A stretch of DNA of 64,000 nucleotides, from NCBI RefSeq assembly GCF_001540865.1, contig NC_033635.1, positions 7,323,260-7,387,259 of the forward strand. Direction: 5' to 3'. The notes beneath the pieces are model-generated. The model searched no databases. It was given only the letters and a program-made list of their open reading frames with translations, and had not been told where the DNA came from. Position numbers and translations under genes: made by a program. Shown piece by piece: positions 35,235 to 48,744 of this stretch (positions within the stretch are counted from its first letter, which is position 1; each line of letters opens with the position of its first letter). Source of the DNA: Ananas comosus. Taxonomy: Eukaryota > Streptophyta > Magnoliopsida > Poales > Bromeliaceae.

Positions 35235-38105
35235 TGTAATATGCGGATTTTAATATAAAAAGGAAAATAAATAAAAATAGTATGAGATACTATTTTTATT
35301 AGATTTAGAGAAGTGAAATATAAGTCTGGAATGACCCGTGTTGAAATCAGAGCGAAAACAGAAGATTTAGATTTTCTGTGAGAAACGGGGCAGATAAATT
35401 AGCAGAAAATGCACAGTCTCAAAAAATTATGAAAATTGGCGGGGATGCCAAAAATATTTTAATGAGGCTAGATTTAAAGTTTCATATTTTTCTGACACCC
35501 GTAAAGTGAGAAATAAAATCCGAAAGTCATCTGATAAAGTTGCAGTTCGGCACAGTTTTCGGTTGACCACGATTACCGGGGTCGAAACTGAAAACTTAAG
35601 ATATATTCTTGTTCAGTACGTTAAAATCGAACATGATTGTCAAATTTGAGCTCAAACGGATACTCTGGGAGCTCGGCGAAAAATATCAGATTAAGTTGCC
35701 TGGAATGAATAGTGTTGGTGTTGACTTTAATTAGAAGCATCAGCTTCTTTCTCCTTCAACCGACCACCGCACCCCATGGCCACACACTACGCACGCATGA
35801 AAGGGGGAGAGAAACCTCCTTTCTCTCTCTAAATATCTCTCTTATTTCTCTATATTTCTCGCCCAAAAATTGCGCGCGTTGGTGGAGATCGAGCTTGCGA
35901 AAGCGTTGGAGGCGACGGATTGAGCTTTCGTGCGCCCGTTAGAGCGACATGTTTTCGTTGCGGCGTTCAATTGGGGTAAGCTTTTGGGATTTGGCTTAAT
36001 CCTTAGCTTTAAGATGTTCTAGTGGTCTCTAATGAGCATTTTTAGCATGTTGCTCCATTTAATTTGGATTTTTGGGAGTAAATCTGCATTAGGGTCAAAA
36101 TAGAATTTTTCAATATGTGAGGGTTTGATCTAATTTGACCCTTCGTAAACCTAATTGCAAGGTAAACGATCGCGTTGGCGAAGTCGGTTCGGCAATTCGT
36201 CGAGCCGTTGTAAAGTTATTAAAGAAACGGTCGTTTAGGCTTTGTTTCGGCCTGGAGGGCCGAGGCGACATCGTATACTCATGAAAACGGATTTGAAGCA
36301 TCATGGCACATAACCGAAGACCTTTAATTTTCGGATCGTGAATTGGAGGCCTTTCGGGTGGTCGCGCGAGAGATCGGGCCAAACCGGGTGCCGGGTGCCG
36401 CGGAGGCCGATTGCAAGTGTCGACAAGCAATCGGAATGCGATAAAAGGTGGGGGGTGTCATCCCGAAGCAACTGAGCTTCCTTTTATGTCTAAGTTCTAT
36501 ATCTTGATCATATTCCTATATATTGATATATTGTGCATTATAGGATTAGTAGATGATTACATTTCCGTTCCTTGCATGTTACCTAGGTTGTGTAGCATTG
36601 TGGGCCTGACACTTGATCTTAGGTTGCATGAGGATGGGGTCTTGTGACAAGAATCCTATAGTGACAAGAATGATGATGAACTTGGACATGTAATTGGCCT
36701 AGACGAGTGGCATTTGGACTAGTGTAACAAAGACACTATAATATTGACGAGTGGCATGTCGATTTAGTGTATTAAGACACATATAACATCATGACATAAA
36801 CGAGTGGCATCAAATCTAGTGTAGTGAAACACTATGGCATTTGAACCTAGGGATAGTAGATTTTCCCGATTGTCATGTTGTAGACATTATGCATTTGGCA
36901 TTAGTGCATTTGAGGCATTGATTATGCATTTGGTATTGTGCAGCAGAGGCACATTGACCCTGGTAGATAGGGTATCCTCTTGTGAGGATTGGATCATACT
37001 CACTAGTCTGTTTTTGCTTGTCGGTGGTCGCTCCACCGAAGCACGAGTCTCCGGAGTACTTCACTAGGGGCAGACGTAGTTGTCCCGCAGACGGTCTCGG
37101 TGTGCGAGTGCAGATTCTCCTCACCTATGAGATTGAAAGTGAGTCGGGGTTGACCCCGGGGTGGCAACCTTCAGGTTAGCCATGAGATTGGATACTATCG
37201 AGGCATAGTTGCACGACGCACTATGTAGTAGCTCGTTCATTCGGATTATTGAGGCATAGTAGCATGTGCAGATACATCACTATGTAGTAGCTCATTTCTA
37301 AGCAGATTGGGTAAAGAATATGAATGGCATAGCATATTTGAATTCATACCTTGAGTTGACATTGAGACATAGTAGCATGTTGTAGATACATCACTATGTA
37401 GTAGCTCATTTCTATTATTGTTGAAGCATAGTATCATGATTAGTAGAATATCATTGCTATGTTCATACATTCCATGATTACAGAGGCATAGTAGCATGTG
37501 TGTATTCCATTACTATGTAGCAGCTCGTACTTAGTAGAGCGAGATTGAGTCGGGCGAGGAGCGGGGTAGCTCTTTGCCTAGGACCTTCGAGATTGAGTCG
37601 GGCAAGGAGCGGGGTAGCTCTTTGTCTAGGACCTTTGAGATTTGAGATCTTAGGCAAGTTGGCCTAGTCGATTGGGTTGTAACATGAATAGCATAAGTGG
37701 ATTGCATTCATGCCATGATTGGACATAGTAGACTGCATAACTTTATTGTAGTTGTATTTATTACACTGTTGAAGCATACTAGCATGATAGTAGGTTATTG
37801 CTAGCTGATGTTCCATGCATTCTTTGCATTTGATGGCATAGTAGATATAGTAGCAATGTATTTCTATCTACCTTTCTATCTATCTATCTGTGCCAGCTTG
37901 GACCTAGTGGGAAAACCGGCGGCGTCGGCGGCCGAACCCACTGGGAACTATATTTATATAGTTCTCACCCCGTGTGGTTTTGGGGTACAGGTACACACGA
38001 GAGCGTACCGGCAGAGGATCGTGGTAAGGGCACAGCGCCCTAGTAGCTAGCAGCTTTCCTTATGCATTAGAGTACCCTCGTGTACATAGAGATGTAAATG
38101 TATCA
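35235..38105 (+). mobile_element. Tekay-like LTR (plus) inserted in the Ogre-like integrase
   Basis: It starts TGTAATATGCGGATTTT and follows the reference LTR in order: AATAGTATGAGATACTATTT, CT-rich leader near 35820, CCTAATTGCAAGGTAAACG, GGTGGGGGGTGTCATCCC at 36448, and CCGAACCCACTGGGAAC at 37930. The expected GGGGCGTGACA end is not found; similarity stops near 38105. The left flank TGGGA has no partner I can find. Confidence 0.75.
37245..37530 (+). repeat. Internal repeat GAGGCATAGTAGCATG...CACTATGTAGTAGCTC
   Basis: Four imperfect copies of a roughly 55-110-bp unit ending CACTATGTAGTAGCTCATT lie within the LTR. Confidence 0.65.
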
Positions 38106-39599
38106 TATCTCCACTTCGAACTTCCTCTCGAAGTTGTGGAGAGTACCACTTAGGTTTGATCCTAAAACTAACTCGATCTTTACCAAATCTACCTGATAAA
38201 TCTCATATTACTTCGAAGAAAACGAAGGGTTACTCTAGTTTGGGATCCAAAAGTTTACGATACTTCGATCCCGTGGGTTTAACCCCGAAAACGAACATAC
38301 CTAAAGTTTCACTTTAACTGGGAGATTTTTGGATTAACCCCCATAAAGGCTGCGCAACCACACGAGCCTAATTGCAATGCTTTTCGGCTACATTTCAATA
38401 CTCGTTTTACCGGATTATCCCGAAGCAAAACGGCGTCCATCGCTTGGCCCACAGATTTTTAGGGTTCTTTTAGTAGCCTCGTGGATTCACTTGGATGCTC
38501 CACCCACCACGAGAGGTTTGAGTAACTTGAAAGAAGATACGGATTACACAGTAAGTTAACTCGTATACAATATATGTAACAACGTACGTAAATCCCATTT
38601 CATTGCTTTTCTTACACTACACCGTACTAACACTCATGTAGAACGAATTACTACCAACTCTTGGATATATTTACACTTTGGGATATACATACGTACTCTC
38701 CTTTACACTTGTGGGTTCACTCCGTTTTCTTGTCTCACTGTGTTATACTGTATCTAGCTCACCGTAAACTATTACATTTCATTTCTTGTGATCTCAATCA
38801 CACCCCGTTTCTTAATTACGCTACATTTCTATTACTGTTACCGATTTCAATTACGTTTCACACCGTAGTTCTTATTTCTTACTTTCTTATTACGTTTCAC
38901 CCCGTTTTTCTTGTACATTTCTCGCTTCTTGTTATCAACGATCTCAATCCTTGTATTTCACTACATTTCTTGTGATCTCAATCACATTACTGTACTAACT
39001 TGAATATTAGGAATCTCAATTCCTAAGCTAGTATGAACGATACTCAAGGCACGAACTCCCGCCAGCGCGGGGGAGCTCGCTACGCGAGACCTCAAAAACG
39101 TAGTGCACAACCTCATTTGGGCTCCTGCCAGAATCGCCCACTCAAGGACGCTACTACCTGAATTACACTTCGTTCAAATTACTCCGCTTTGGGGGCCCAA
39201 TCGGCACTCTAAATTCTTGTTCTTGTTTCTCGTTACTAATTTCTTATTTCTCATTTCTTGTTCGTGAACGTATTAGACGTATTAATACAACTCGTATAAA
39301 CAGTGCGGGGCGACCGGTCTAGGCCCGTGCAGCTAGTCTGCGGCTTGCCTGTCGTGGAGAGGACAGGCGGGTTCCGATTCGTTGGTCTAGTACATGTCAA
39401 TTCGCGGGTCCCTTACGAATTTATTGTATGTACTAGCTTGTGCTACGTGTGTCCACGTTATGTAGATTCTCGTTCTTAGTGTTCATTGTATGTTCACTTT
39501 ATTTCTCTCTATGTAGATCGATAATGTAAGTAAGTTGGAGTAAAAAAGTATAACTAAATGTAAAAGTAGAAGGGTTTACTTATGTATAATAAGAGTATT
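38106..39599. other. Unassigned repeat sequence between LTR and Ogre-like integrase
   Basis: No gene is supported. CT/TA-rich stretches and GGATGCTCCACCCACC at about 38490 look like the minus orientation of the LTR block, suggesting another degraded LTR. Its ends are not visible. Confidence 0.4.
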
Positions 39600-42500
39600 A
39601 TGTTTTACAGAAAGGTTTATGTATTCATTGAAGGTTNACTTGGCACTGGTGGCATTTCCTAGCATATTCCATACAATCTTGGACCATTGTGGGCCAATAG
39701 TAGCCCAAGTGTTTAATCTTGAGGTGCATCTTGGGACCAGATTGGTGGGCACCGCATACACTCGAATGAACTTCATGCATAACTTGTTTGATTTCTTCTT
39801 GCGATATGCATCTCAACCATAACTAATCATAGGACCTTCTATAGAGGGTATCGTTCACGAAAGCGTACCGCATCGCTCTCTTCTTCAACTGAACTTGTTT
39901 TGGCTTTTCTTCAGGGAGTTCGTTGTGTTTAAAATAATTGATGAAAGGCTCCCTCCAATCATCTTCCACTTCAATTTTTAGCACATTCGCTTTTGGAATT
40001 TCTTTTGATTCTTCTTCGAGATTTAAGTCCGTAGGTGACAAGATCTTTCTACTCTTGATAGTCACATGGACTTCGTCAAGATCGGGATCGGGATCAGCTA
40101 ACTCTTTAGCCAATCTAGCTAGGGCATCAGCTTTCCCGTTTACAGCTCGGGAGACCCTTTTCAGTGTGACATTTGGTATTTCCTTCATGAGTTCTTGCGC
40201 CCTTTTCTGATATTTGGTCAATTCCGGCTTGTGGACTTTATATTCCCCATCACTTGATTAATGATTAGTTGAGAGTCCCCATAGATGTGTAGCCGTTGTA
40301 TATTCATGATGATGGCTATTTCTAATCCCGCAATTAAGGCTTCATATTCAGCTTCATTATTTGTACGAGGCTCAGAAAGCACTAGAGAGTACCGCAAGAT
40401 TCCTCTCTCAGGCGTCACAAAAATTAGACCGACACCCGCCCTTACTTGCGGAATACTCGGGCTATATGCAGGTTGGATAGAAGATACTTCATCGAAATAC
40501 ATGTCCCAGTATGGTTGTTCATTCTCAACAAGTAAAGCCTCTTCATCTGGTAGATCGCACACCAAAGGTGAACTGTTAGGTACTAGGTGTGCTGCTAAAA
40601 AATCAGCGAGTGCTTGCCCCTTAACAGCCTTTTGTGGCGTGTAGGTGATATCAAATTCTAGAAGGATAACTATCTATTTCGCTAGCCTGCCAGTTAAGAC
40701 GGGTCTCGTCATTAAAAATTTGAGCGGGTCAACTTTTGACACTAAATAAATTTTGTGCTCGAGCATATAATGCCTCAGCTTCTTGACAGCAAATATAAGA
40801 GCTAAGCAATGCTTTTCTATTGGTGAATATGAATTTTCTGCCCCCACCAACATCCTGCTGAGGTAGTATAGAGCTTGTTCTTTTCCTTCTTCATTATTCT
40901 GCGCCAAAATTGCTCCCAGTGACCCGTCGAGAGCTGCTGTGTATAATATCAAGGGTTCGCCGTGTATGGAGGCGGCGAGTACTGGTGGATTCATTAAGTA
41001 CCCTTTTATGCCTTCAAAAGCTGTTTGGCATTCTGTGTCCCAGATGAATGGTGCATCCTTCTTTACTAGTTTAGAGAAAGGTTTGACCCTACCAGAGAGA
41101 TTTGAAATAAATCTTCTGATATATGCTAATCTTCCCTGAAAGGATCAAAGTTGTTTTAGATTCTTTGGAGGCGGCATCTCCATAATAGCTTTAATTTTCG
41201 AAGGATCGATTTCTACTCCCCGATGCCTGATAATGAACCCTAAAAATTTGTTGCCTGAAAAAACTCCGAATGCACATTTGAGCGGGTTCATTTTTAACTG
41301 ATATTCTCTCAATCGAGTGAAGACAGTGGTTAGATCTTGGAAGTGATTTCCTTTGTTCTTCGTTTTCACAACCAAATCATCAACATAGCATTCTACTGTC
41401 TTGTGGAGCAGATCATCAAATATTCTAGTCATCGCCCGCTGATATGTAGCTCCGGCGTTCTTAAGGTCGAAAGGCATGACTTTATAACAATATATTCCAA
41501 TAGGAGTTCTGAATGCAGTATGCTTCTCGTCCTCCGGCGTCATCTTGATTTGATTACATCCTGATGAGCCATCCATAAACGAGAATAGCTCGCAACTCGA
41601 GGTATTGTCAATCATCAGTTCCGTTATTGGTAGCGGAAAATCATCTTTTGGGCAAGCCTTATTTAAGTCCCGAAAATCGACGCATATACGCTTCTTGACT
41701 GGGACAATACTAGCGATCCAGTTAGCATATTTCTCCTCCCTTATAAAGCCCGCCTCAATGAGCTTTTTGGTTTCCGCAATTATTTGATCTTCCAGATCCA
41801 CCCTAATCCTCCTAGGAGCTTGTTTGACTGGATGAGCTTGAGAATCTATAGCTAGCTTGTGAACAGCCACTTCTGGATTGAGGCCTAGCATTTCTTTATA
41901 ACTCCATGCGAAGCAATCTTTAAATTCTGTTAGCAATGCCTTTAGCTTCTCTTGTTCTTCTTTTGGAAGCAGTGCACTTATATAAGTGGGTCTGGGATCT
42001 TCTTCTGTTCCCAGATTTATCTCGAGAAGTTCATCTACAGTTGCTTGTCCCCCATCTTCAAGCTCTTGAGGTGCATCTTTTGGTTCAAGAGATTTTTGTT
42101 CATCGACCAAATGTTCAGCAATATCCTCATTTCCATTGATCATTTTACAGGTATAGATATCTTGATAAGTGGAACTTCTGTAATATCCTAGGCCTCTGGT
42201 ATTACTAGATTTGCCATTTGGGAGTATAGATCTTCTTTGTGGTGGGTTCCACATTCGTTGAAAGAATTTGTGATTGGCCCAAGATCTCCTTGTTGGGCAA
42301 CCTAACTTGTGTATCATCTTTTTCAAGCTAGCTGAAAAATAATTTGGGATTTCTATACCCTCAAATATATCATCATCATAATCCTCTACTCTGATGATAT
42401 CAGTGGATTTTTGATCATCTGATTTATAAAAAAGAATTCCTCTTTTTACTGTCCCCCTTCCTTCAACATCTTATATCTTTGATGGGACAAAGAAAGTTTT

Positions 42501-42870
42501 TAAATGATTTACAATAGAAACTTGTCTTGCAGGAATAAGTCTGTGGCATTTTTCAGGAACCTTGAGAATTGCCAATGTATCTTCCACCAGGTCAGAGACT
42601 TTTGCAATCATTCTATCAGCCCTGACATAAGCTGTAAAGTAATGTTCGTATTTTGACGAGTTTTCGACTTCGAGAGTATTCCAATTGCTTGAAAGAAGCT
42701 TCATAGCCCAACATAATTCATCTTCATCGAGATCGGAGCTATCCGAGTCACTTTCGAAATGCGGCACCGTTGACTTCCTCTTGATTTCGTCTACAAGTCT
42801 CTTCTCTTTAGAGGATTGTTCTTTCGATATGCTATGATTTTCTTCTGTATCTTATTCTATAAAATACCTT
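39600..42870 (-). pseudogene. Ogre-like pol: RT, two RNase H domains, integrase zinc finger
   Basis: The long minus frame 42326-41145 encodes the pol linker and RT, with YVDD at 41376-41387. A few codons are missing between VPVKK and RICVDF at the RT start. The same frame continues after a TGA at about 41145 (probably from CGA) and a TAG at about 40676 (probably from TGG). A frameshift near 40220-40260 precedes the GKADALARLAKELADP part, and another stop lies at about 39825. The zinc site HEVHSSVCGAHQ...CMEYARKCHQC ends at about 39640. The frame 42767-42471 is upstream pol linker without a recognised domain. The copy is dead. Confidence 0.85.
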
Positions 42871-42880
42871 GCATCTTCAT

Positions 42881-43742
42881 TGTAGCATACCGGATTTTCT
42901 TATTAAAAGTGAATATAAATAAAAATAGTGTGAGATACTATTTTTATTGGATTTAGAAAAGTAAAATATAAGTCGGGATCGACTCGTGCGGAAATCGGAG
43001 TGAAAATAAAAAATTGAGAATTTTCTGTGTGAGACGGGGCTGATATTTTAGCAGAAAATGTACAGTGTCAGAAACTTTCGAAAATCTAGAAATATGTTAG
43101 GATTATTTTTATGAGGCTAGATTTAAAGTTTCATGTCGATTCGACACCCGAAAGATGGAAAATAAAATCCGACTGCTATCTGCTAGAGATTACAGTTCGA
43201 TAGAGCTTTCGGTGACCAAACATGGTCGTAACAGAAAGATTTAAATTTCTTTCGTCAAGTTAAGGAAACCCGAGCCTGACTGTCAAATTTTAGCTTAATC
43301 GGACATTCAGAAGAGCTCCGGCAAAAAACGTCAGTTTGTATCTGCTAAATTAATATTGTGAACAGTATTTTGGGGTGTTGACTATAAATAGAAGCTACTA
43401 GGCTTTTTCTTCTTCACAGCCAACACCATCACCCTCACACACACACGTTTAGAGAGGGAGAGAGAGAAACCCTCCTTTCTCTCTCAAATATCTTCTTTAT
43501 CTCTCTAAATCTCTCGCTCAAATTTGCGGCGTTGGCGGAGAGCAAGCTTGTGAACGCGTTGGAAGCGACGGATCGAGCTTTCGTACGCCCGTTGGAGCGG
43601 TGTGCTTCCGTCTCGGCATTTAATTCTGGTAAGCTTTTGGAATTGGGCTAATTCCTTTATCCTTAGTGTTCTAGTAGCCTCTATTGTGATTATTAGCATA
43701 TTTTCTCCATTTAATTTGGGTTATTTGGAGTGTATGTATATG
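42881..43742 (+). mobile_element. 5' part of a Tekay-like LTR (plus)
   Basis: It starts TGTAGCATACCGGATTTTC after TTCAT and follows the LTR start (AATAGTGTGAGATACTATTT) through a TATA box and CT-rich leader. It is cut at 43743 by another LTR. Confidence 0.78.
43383..43390 (+). promoter_or_regulatory. TATA box of the LTR
   Basis: TATAAATA is followed 40-120 bp later by ACACACACAC and GAGAGAGAGA leader sequence. It is the clearest promoter among these LTRs. Confidence 0.6.
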
Positions 43743-43894
43743 TGTAACACACTAGACCTGTGCAAAATGCGAGGTTCGAGTGCTTGACTTGGATTCCGAG
43801 CTTTTCCACACTTGGTGGAAGGTCGTAGACTGTATTCCGACCTAAAAGATCGAATTCTTGGATTTTGGCTAAGTCCTGAGAGTTTTCACTCTCG

Positions 43895-44055
43895 GGAACC
43901 GGTCCCTGGTGGGAGAGACCGGTTCCCCCGGAACAGTGTTGTGGCAGACTTGAGGCAACCGGTCCCTGGCAGGGAGAGACCGGTTCCTGAGAGCTTGTTT
44001 TGCGGGAAGGTCCCGAAGGACCGATCCCGACTGAGAGAGACCGGTCCCTCTGGGC
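43895..44055. repeat. ACCGGT motif array
   Basis: There are five or more copies of ACCGGT(T/C)CC in GAGAGACCGGTTCCC-like context. Confidence 0.75.
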
Positions 44056-44545
44056 GAATATTGCCCAGTTCGGGCTGATGCACAGATTGGATTTTTGAGG
44101 GACCTAAGTGGATTTTGTTACATGAGATGGCTTTTAGGCCATTTCCTTTCTCTCTTTCCCTCACTTCTCACTCTCTCACACTCTCTAGAAAGAGAAGAAG
44201 AAGGAGAAACAAGAGGAGAAGAAGGAGAAGGAGAAGAAGGAGAGCTTGCTTTGTGGACTTGGGACTTCTTCCTCAACCTCTCCTCTCACCATTGGAGGCT
44301 TGGAGCTTGGACTTGGAGCTTTGTGGCGGATCAATCTTCAACCCTTGAGGATTTTGAGCTTGGTTTGGAGCATCCTAGAGGTAAGTGACTAGTTTCCTTT
44401 CTCTAGATCCTAGTTTTGGAGCTTTAAACTAGGTGAAACCCTAGATTTGAATTTTAGGGTTTATTTTGGGGATTGTTGATTTGAGGGCTTTGGGACCCAA
44501 TTGATTGGCTTAGAACCTTCCTTTAGGTTGGATTGGAAGGGTTCT

Positions 44546-47119
44546 TGTCACGCCCCAATCCCCGCCAATTTGGTCGGGTTCGGGTCACGTCAACAGACGC
44601 CGAACGGACAGAGCCTCCCCTGCCCGTCCAAGGCTCTAACAATATGTATAAATCATCAATCAACAAGGGATTTGCATATATAATACAAGGCTTGCACGAG
44701 GGCAAGCAACAACGGAAGCGAAAGCTCTAAGCTAAATATGCATCATACATGATATTTGATTATATTTAAACCAAATTCAAGTAAATAAAACTATTACATT
44801 CCATTCATCCATCATATCTTTTTACATTTAGTCATCCACCGAGTACATGATTGTTTACCACTTTACATCTCTAAATCAACAAAAGAAGTTTATACATGCA
44901 TACCAAAAAGGGAGAATCAGAGGCAAATAGAGATGGACAGCTCGAAGAAAGCGCTCCTCCTTAAGGTTATATACCAACCTCCAAAATGGCCCCATGATGA
45001 ATTGAATGACTACAAAATGTATAAGATCCCGGTGGCCGCTATCTACGGCGCTAAACCCTTGCCACGGTCCTCCGCCGCCCCGCTCGTGCTAGAACCTGTA
45101 GGGTTAGTGGTGTGAGAACTACAACGAAGTTCCCAGTGGGTTCGGCATCCGACCTCGCCGACTTACCCACTAGGTCTATCCAGGCATAAGTATTTCAAGG
45201 AAAGAAAAGTAACAATTACTAATGCATCTAATACTATGCCTGCAGAAGAATGTCAGTGGATACAAACACTCAATGCAATAATGGAAAATGCATGCATGCT
45301 CGATTCATAAATAAGCTTTGGCTCTTATCCAATCTTACCGGTTAACCTTGTTAACCCCAATAACTCATAACCCAGAATCCCTTTCTTTACCGGGGAGGCT
45401 CCAAGCACTACCGACCCGAGGGACCGTCTTCAGGGACCTCGCTCCCTGTGGTGTCGATTTTCGGAAACACACCGCTTGAGGAGGAGCGACCTCCCTCAAG
45501 CCAAGACTTATTATGAGTGTCGATCAAATCCCCGAGTTGAGGATATTTAGCCACATGTCACATTGCCACTTTTGCGATAGGTTTTCTACCTATGTTCTCA
45601 TGCCACTTGCTAGTCGATCTCGTTACAATGCCACTATAGTTAAATCTATGTTTAACATTCATTTATCCAAGCCAATCTATCTCTCTATTGTCAATGTCAC
45701 CATTTGTTTACTTGTGCTAAGTCCAAGTCCCACTATCATGCAATTCCTAGGGTTCAATAACACATGTCCATCATGGTTCCATTTCTCTCTACTTTCAAAT
45801 ACACTTGGAATAATCATAATGAAAACAACCAAAGTTCATATGTGAATTAACCCTAATATGCATGACGGAATGAATAACCATATGCTCAAGAATAGAGAAA
45901 TAGACATAGAAGGGAATCCAACGATTCCGGCGTGCACCCCCCCACCTCTAATAGTCGTGTGGGTGTGGGTTGTGATGACTCCCGTGCGCTACGAACGCCG
46001 GCTCCGCGTCCTATAACCAAATTAGTGCCCTATTAGGCCGTTTACACATGAACTATACTTAAACATTTTCATAATGTTAAACGGAGTTGTCCCACACGTT
46101 TAGAACACCCCCAATTAGGTTTCTACGGGGTCAATTTGTCCCCGAAAAATTCTAGGGCAAAAGCCCCAATTTTCAAGCCCTAATATTGTCATTTAGGATT
46201 TCTCCATGAATCGATCCCAACCCTAAGCAAATAATAGCTTAGAATCATCTAAGAAACATCTTAGTAAGGTTTCTAGACCTTTGGGACTAACCCTAGGGCT
46301 TCCAACCCAACTTCCAAGGGTTCACCATGAGAGCACCTTGAGCTCTCATGGGTACTTTGTTGTCCATGGCTCAAAAGAGATTCTAAAACCCCTAAGGAGC
46401 GCAAAGCTCCAATTCTCTAAACCAAAACCCAAACCCTAGAGGAAAACCTCACCAAACTTACCTCTAGTCCAAGCTCCACCAAGGTTCTTCTTGTTGGAGA
46501 GCTCCTAGGACCTCCAAAGCACCAAATCCACCTTCTTCTCTAAGTTCTTCTTCTTCTTCTCCAAGCTCTAGGAGAGTTCTAGAGAGAGAAAGTGAGAAAA
46601 TGAGAGAGGAGGAGAGGAATGGCTGTGGGAAAGAGAGGATGGGCCATATATAGTGTTGTGACAATTGCATTTAAGCCCCTGCACTTGTTTCCTCTCAAAC
46701 TGCCCAGACTGGGCATTTTTCGCCTTCGGGGACCGGTCTCGCCGACCAGGGAGCGGTTCCCGAACGTGGGTTTTCGAGGACTTAGCCAAATTTTCGGGTT
46801 GTTCAGCTGTTGCGCAGCGAGGGACCGGTCTGCCCTTCAGGGACCGGTCTCCCGAGGACCGGTCTCACCACCAGGGACCGGATGCCTCAGGATTTCTTGG
46901 CAGGCTACGCGTACGGGGACCGGTCTCTCCTTCAGGGACCGGTCCCCGAGAGCACAAAATCTGGGACTTAGCCAGATTTTCAGATTTTCTCTCTCGGGTC
47001 CCTTTTAGCTTCGCTTATGGACTCTAATGCTCTTAGGGTCCACTCTAACCCATTCAACTCCGCGTTCCGCCCGTTTCGACGGAACTCGGCACGATTTACA
47101 AGGGATGTGGTATGTTACA
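44546..47119 (-). mobile_element. Solo LTR (2574 bp), minus, TSD GTTCT
   Basis: TGTCACGCCCC at 44546 to TATGTTACA at 47119, flanked by GTTCT at 44541-44545 and 47120-47124. Rejoined flanks restore the LTR sequence seen at 50460-50520. An ACCGGT array lies at 46730-46950. Confidence 0.92.
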
Positions 47120-48744
47120 GTTCTTGCTCTCTCTTGCAACTTGAGAAGGGATTTCTACACAAGAGGTGAGTTTTGCCCTTTTCTTGAATCGGTTAAAGAT
47201 TGAGTTTAGTATTGTTCGTAAGGTTCGTATGACTCTTGTTCCTACATCTTTAGGGTGCTAGGAGATTAGTGGACACATCCGTTCGACGAAACGAAGAGTT
47301 TCGTTTTTTGGTGGGTTTGACTTCATGAAAACGGGGCAAAATGGCCCCTATGCTTTCTATACTTATCGTAAAGTCTTTTTGAATGCAAATCCATGCTAGA
47401 TAGGATTTATGTGAATTTTAAAACACTTAAAATGCATGTGCTATGTGTAAGATAAATTTCACTCTATATAGTAGAGCATTTTGGGTAATCTTCATGCATG
47501 TGAGAAGTGTTCGAGATAGCTATGAGAATCTTGTCTCTTGTGTTAAATTAACTCATAATTGGGTAATTGTAAACACTACTCTATGATTGGACTTGTTGAA
47601 CAAAGTGTCATAAAGGGGCACTTGACTTGGTAGACTATGAAGCTATTATATTGAGACATTGACATGATGACATAGTGATAGGCTATTGACATCTATTACT
47701 TTCCATATTTTAGACATGATGACATAGATAGGCCTTGAGACATTCGATATATTCCATGTTGTTAGACATGAGGATTTGGTACTTGAGACGGATCTTACGC
47801 TACTTGCCATTGTACTCATTCGCACATGCTTGTGAGGGTTGCTCCCTACAAGCCGGCACTCTAGAGATAGCCATCGTGATACATATTCGCCAAGCGGGAT
47901 TGGGCGCCGAGGTGGATTGCCATGGAAAAGGCTCATTCCTAGAGTGGGGATGTTGACTACCATGGGGCCATTAGGCTCGGCATCGGCCAGACAGCTTACG
48001 GGTGGGTCTTCAGGCCAGACAGCCTTCGGGCGGGTCTTACGAGATTTAACTTTAAGTAGTTAACATGCTATGTGGACATTGACTAGAATAGTAAACAATG
48101 ACATTTTTACTATTTAGCTTGTGGACATCATACTAGTGATTCTTTGGTACATTCATGTAGTGTAGCCTTTTATTACTTGAGCAAAATCATGCTAAGTAGA
48201 GATATCTTGTGGTAGCAAGTATTCTTGTTTATTTACTCGTTGTACTTATCACTCTTACTTATACTTGTTTACTGACCCCTTTTTATAGCTTTTGGGCCTA
48301 GTGGCGTATTTCACTGAAGTCAGTAATTGTCCATTGGGAACTATTATTTAATAGTTTTCACGCCCTCTGTTTTATGGTTTTATTTCAGAGCCTTCGGCAC
48401 CGGCGGAGGCACGGGATCGCGGCAAGGGTGTCGTCTAGCTTGATAGATAGCGGAGCTCGCTTTTGCTCCTAGGTGGTTACCTCCTTTTTGTGTTTTTGTG
48501 TGAGAGAGGTTTTGTACCATGTATAGAGACCACCTATGTATCTTATTTAGCTCTTGTATTTGGGACTCCTATTGTATTACTTTATGGTTACTTCAAGTAG
48601 ATTTTAGGGGCTTTTTTTGCAAATAGCCCCCTGACAAATTTTATTTGCAAAAATAGTCCTGTCCAAAATTTATTTGCAAAAATGGCCCTGGCCCTGCCAC
48701 GCCAGCGCCACGTGAGCGCCACGCGGGCAGGGTTTGGGCCAGGT

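Larger units (their letters stand above)
34452..42880 (-). mobile_element. Ogre-like Tat retrotransposon, minus strand, interrupted
   Basis: Pol domains run right to left: RT (about 41950-41145), RNase H (40994-40674), archaeal-type RNase H (40565-40100), integrase zinc site (39816-39640) and, after an inserted LTR starting at 35235, integrase core and C-terminus (35230-34452). Dual RNase H and the MPFDLKNAGATYQRAM and CYVDD motifs fit the Ogre branch of Tat. Gag and protease are missing because a plus-strand LTR begins at 42881. The tandem arrays at 30573-34290 are best explained as its 3' untranslated region. Confidence 0.8.
43743..48606 (+). mobile_element. Plus-strand LTR split by a solo LTR
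   Basis: It starts TGTAACACACTAGACC and resembles the reversed solo LTR at 16167-18688. Own parts are 43743-44545 and 47125-48606. The end near 48550 (TAGAGACCACCTATGTA, CTCTTGTATTTGGGA) matches the reverse of 16395-16440. The last 200-odd bases with GGGGCGTGACA are missing, replaced by the PMD-type fragment. Confidence 0.75.
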
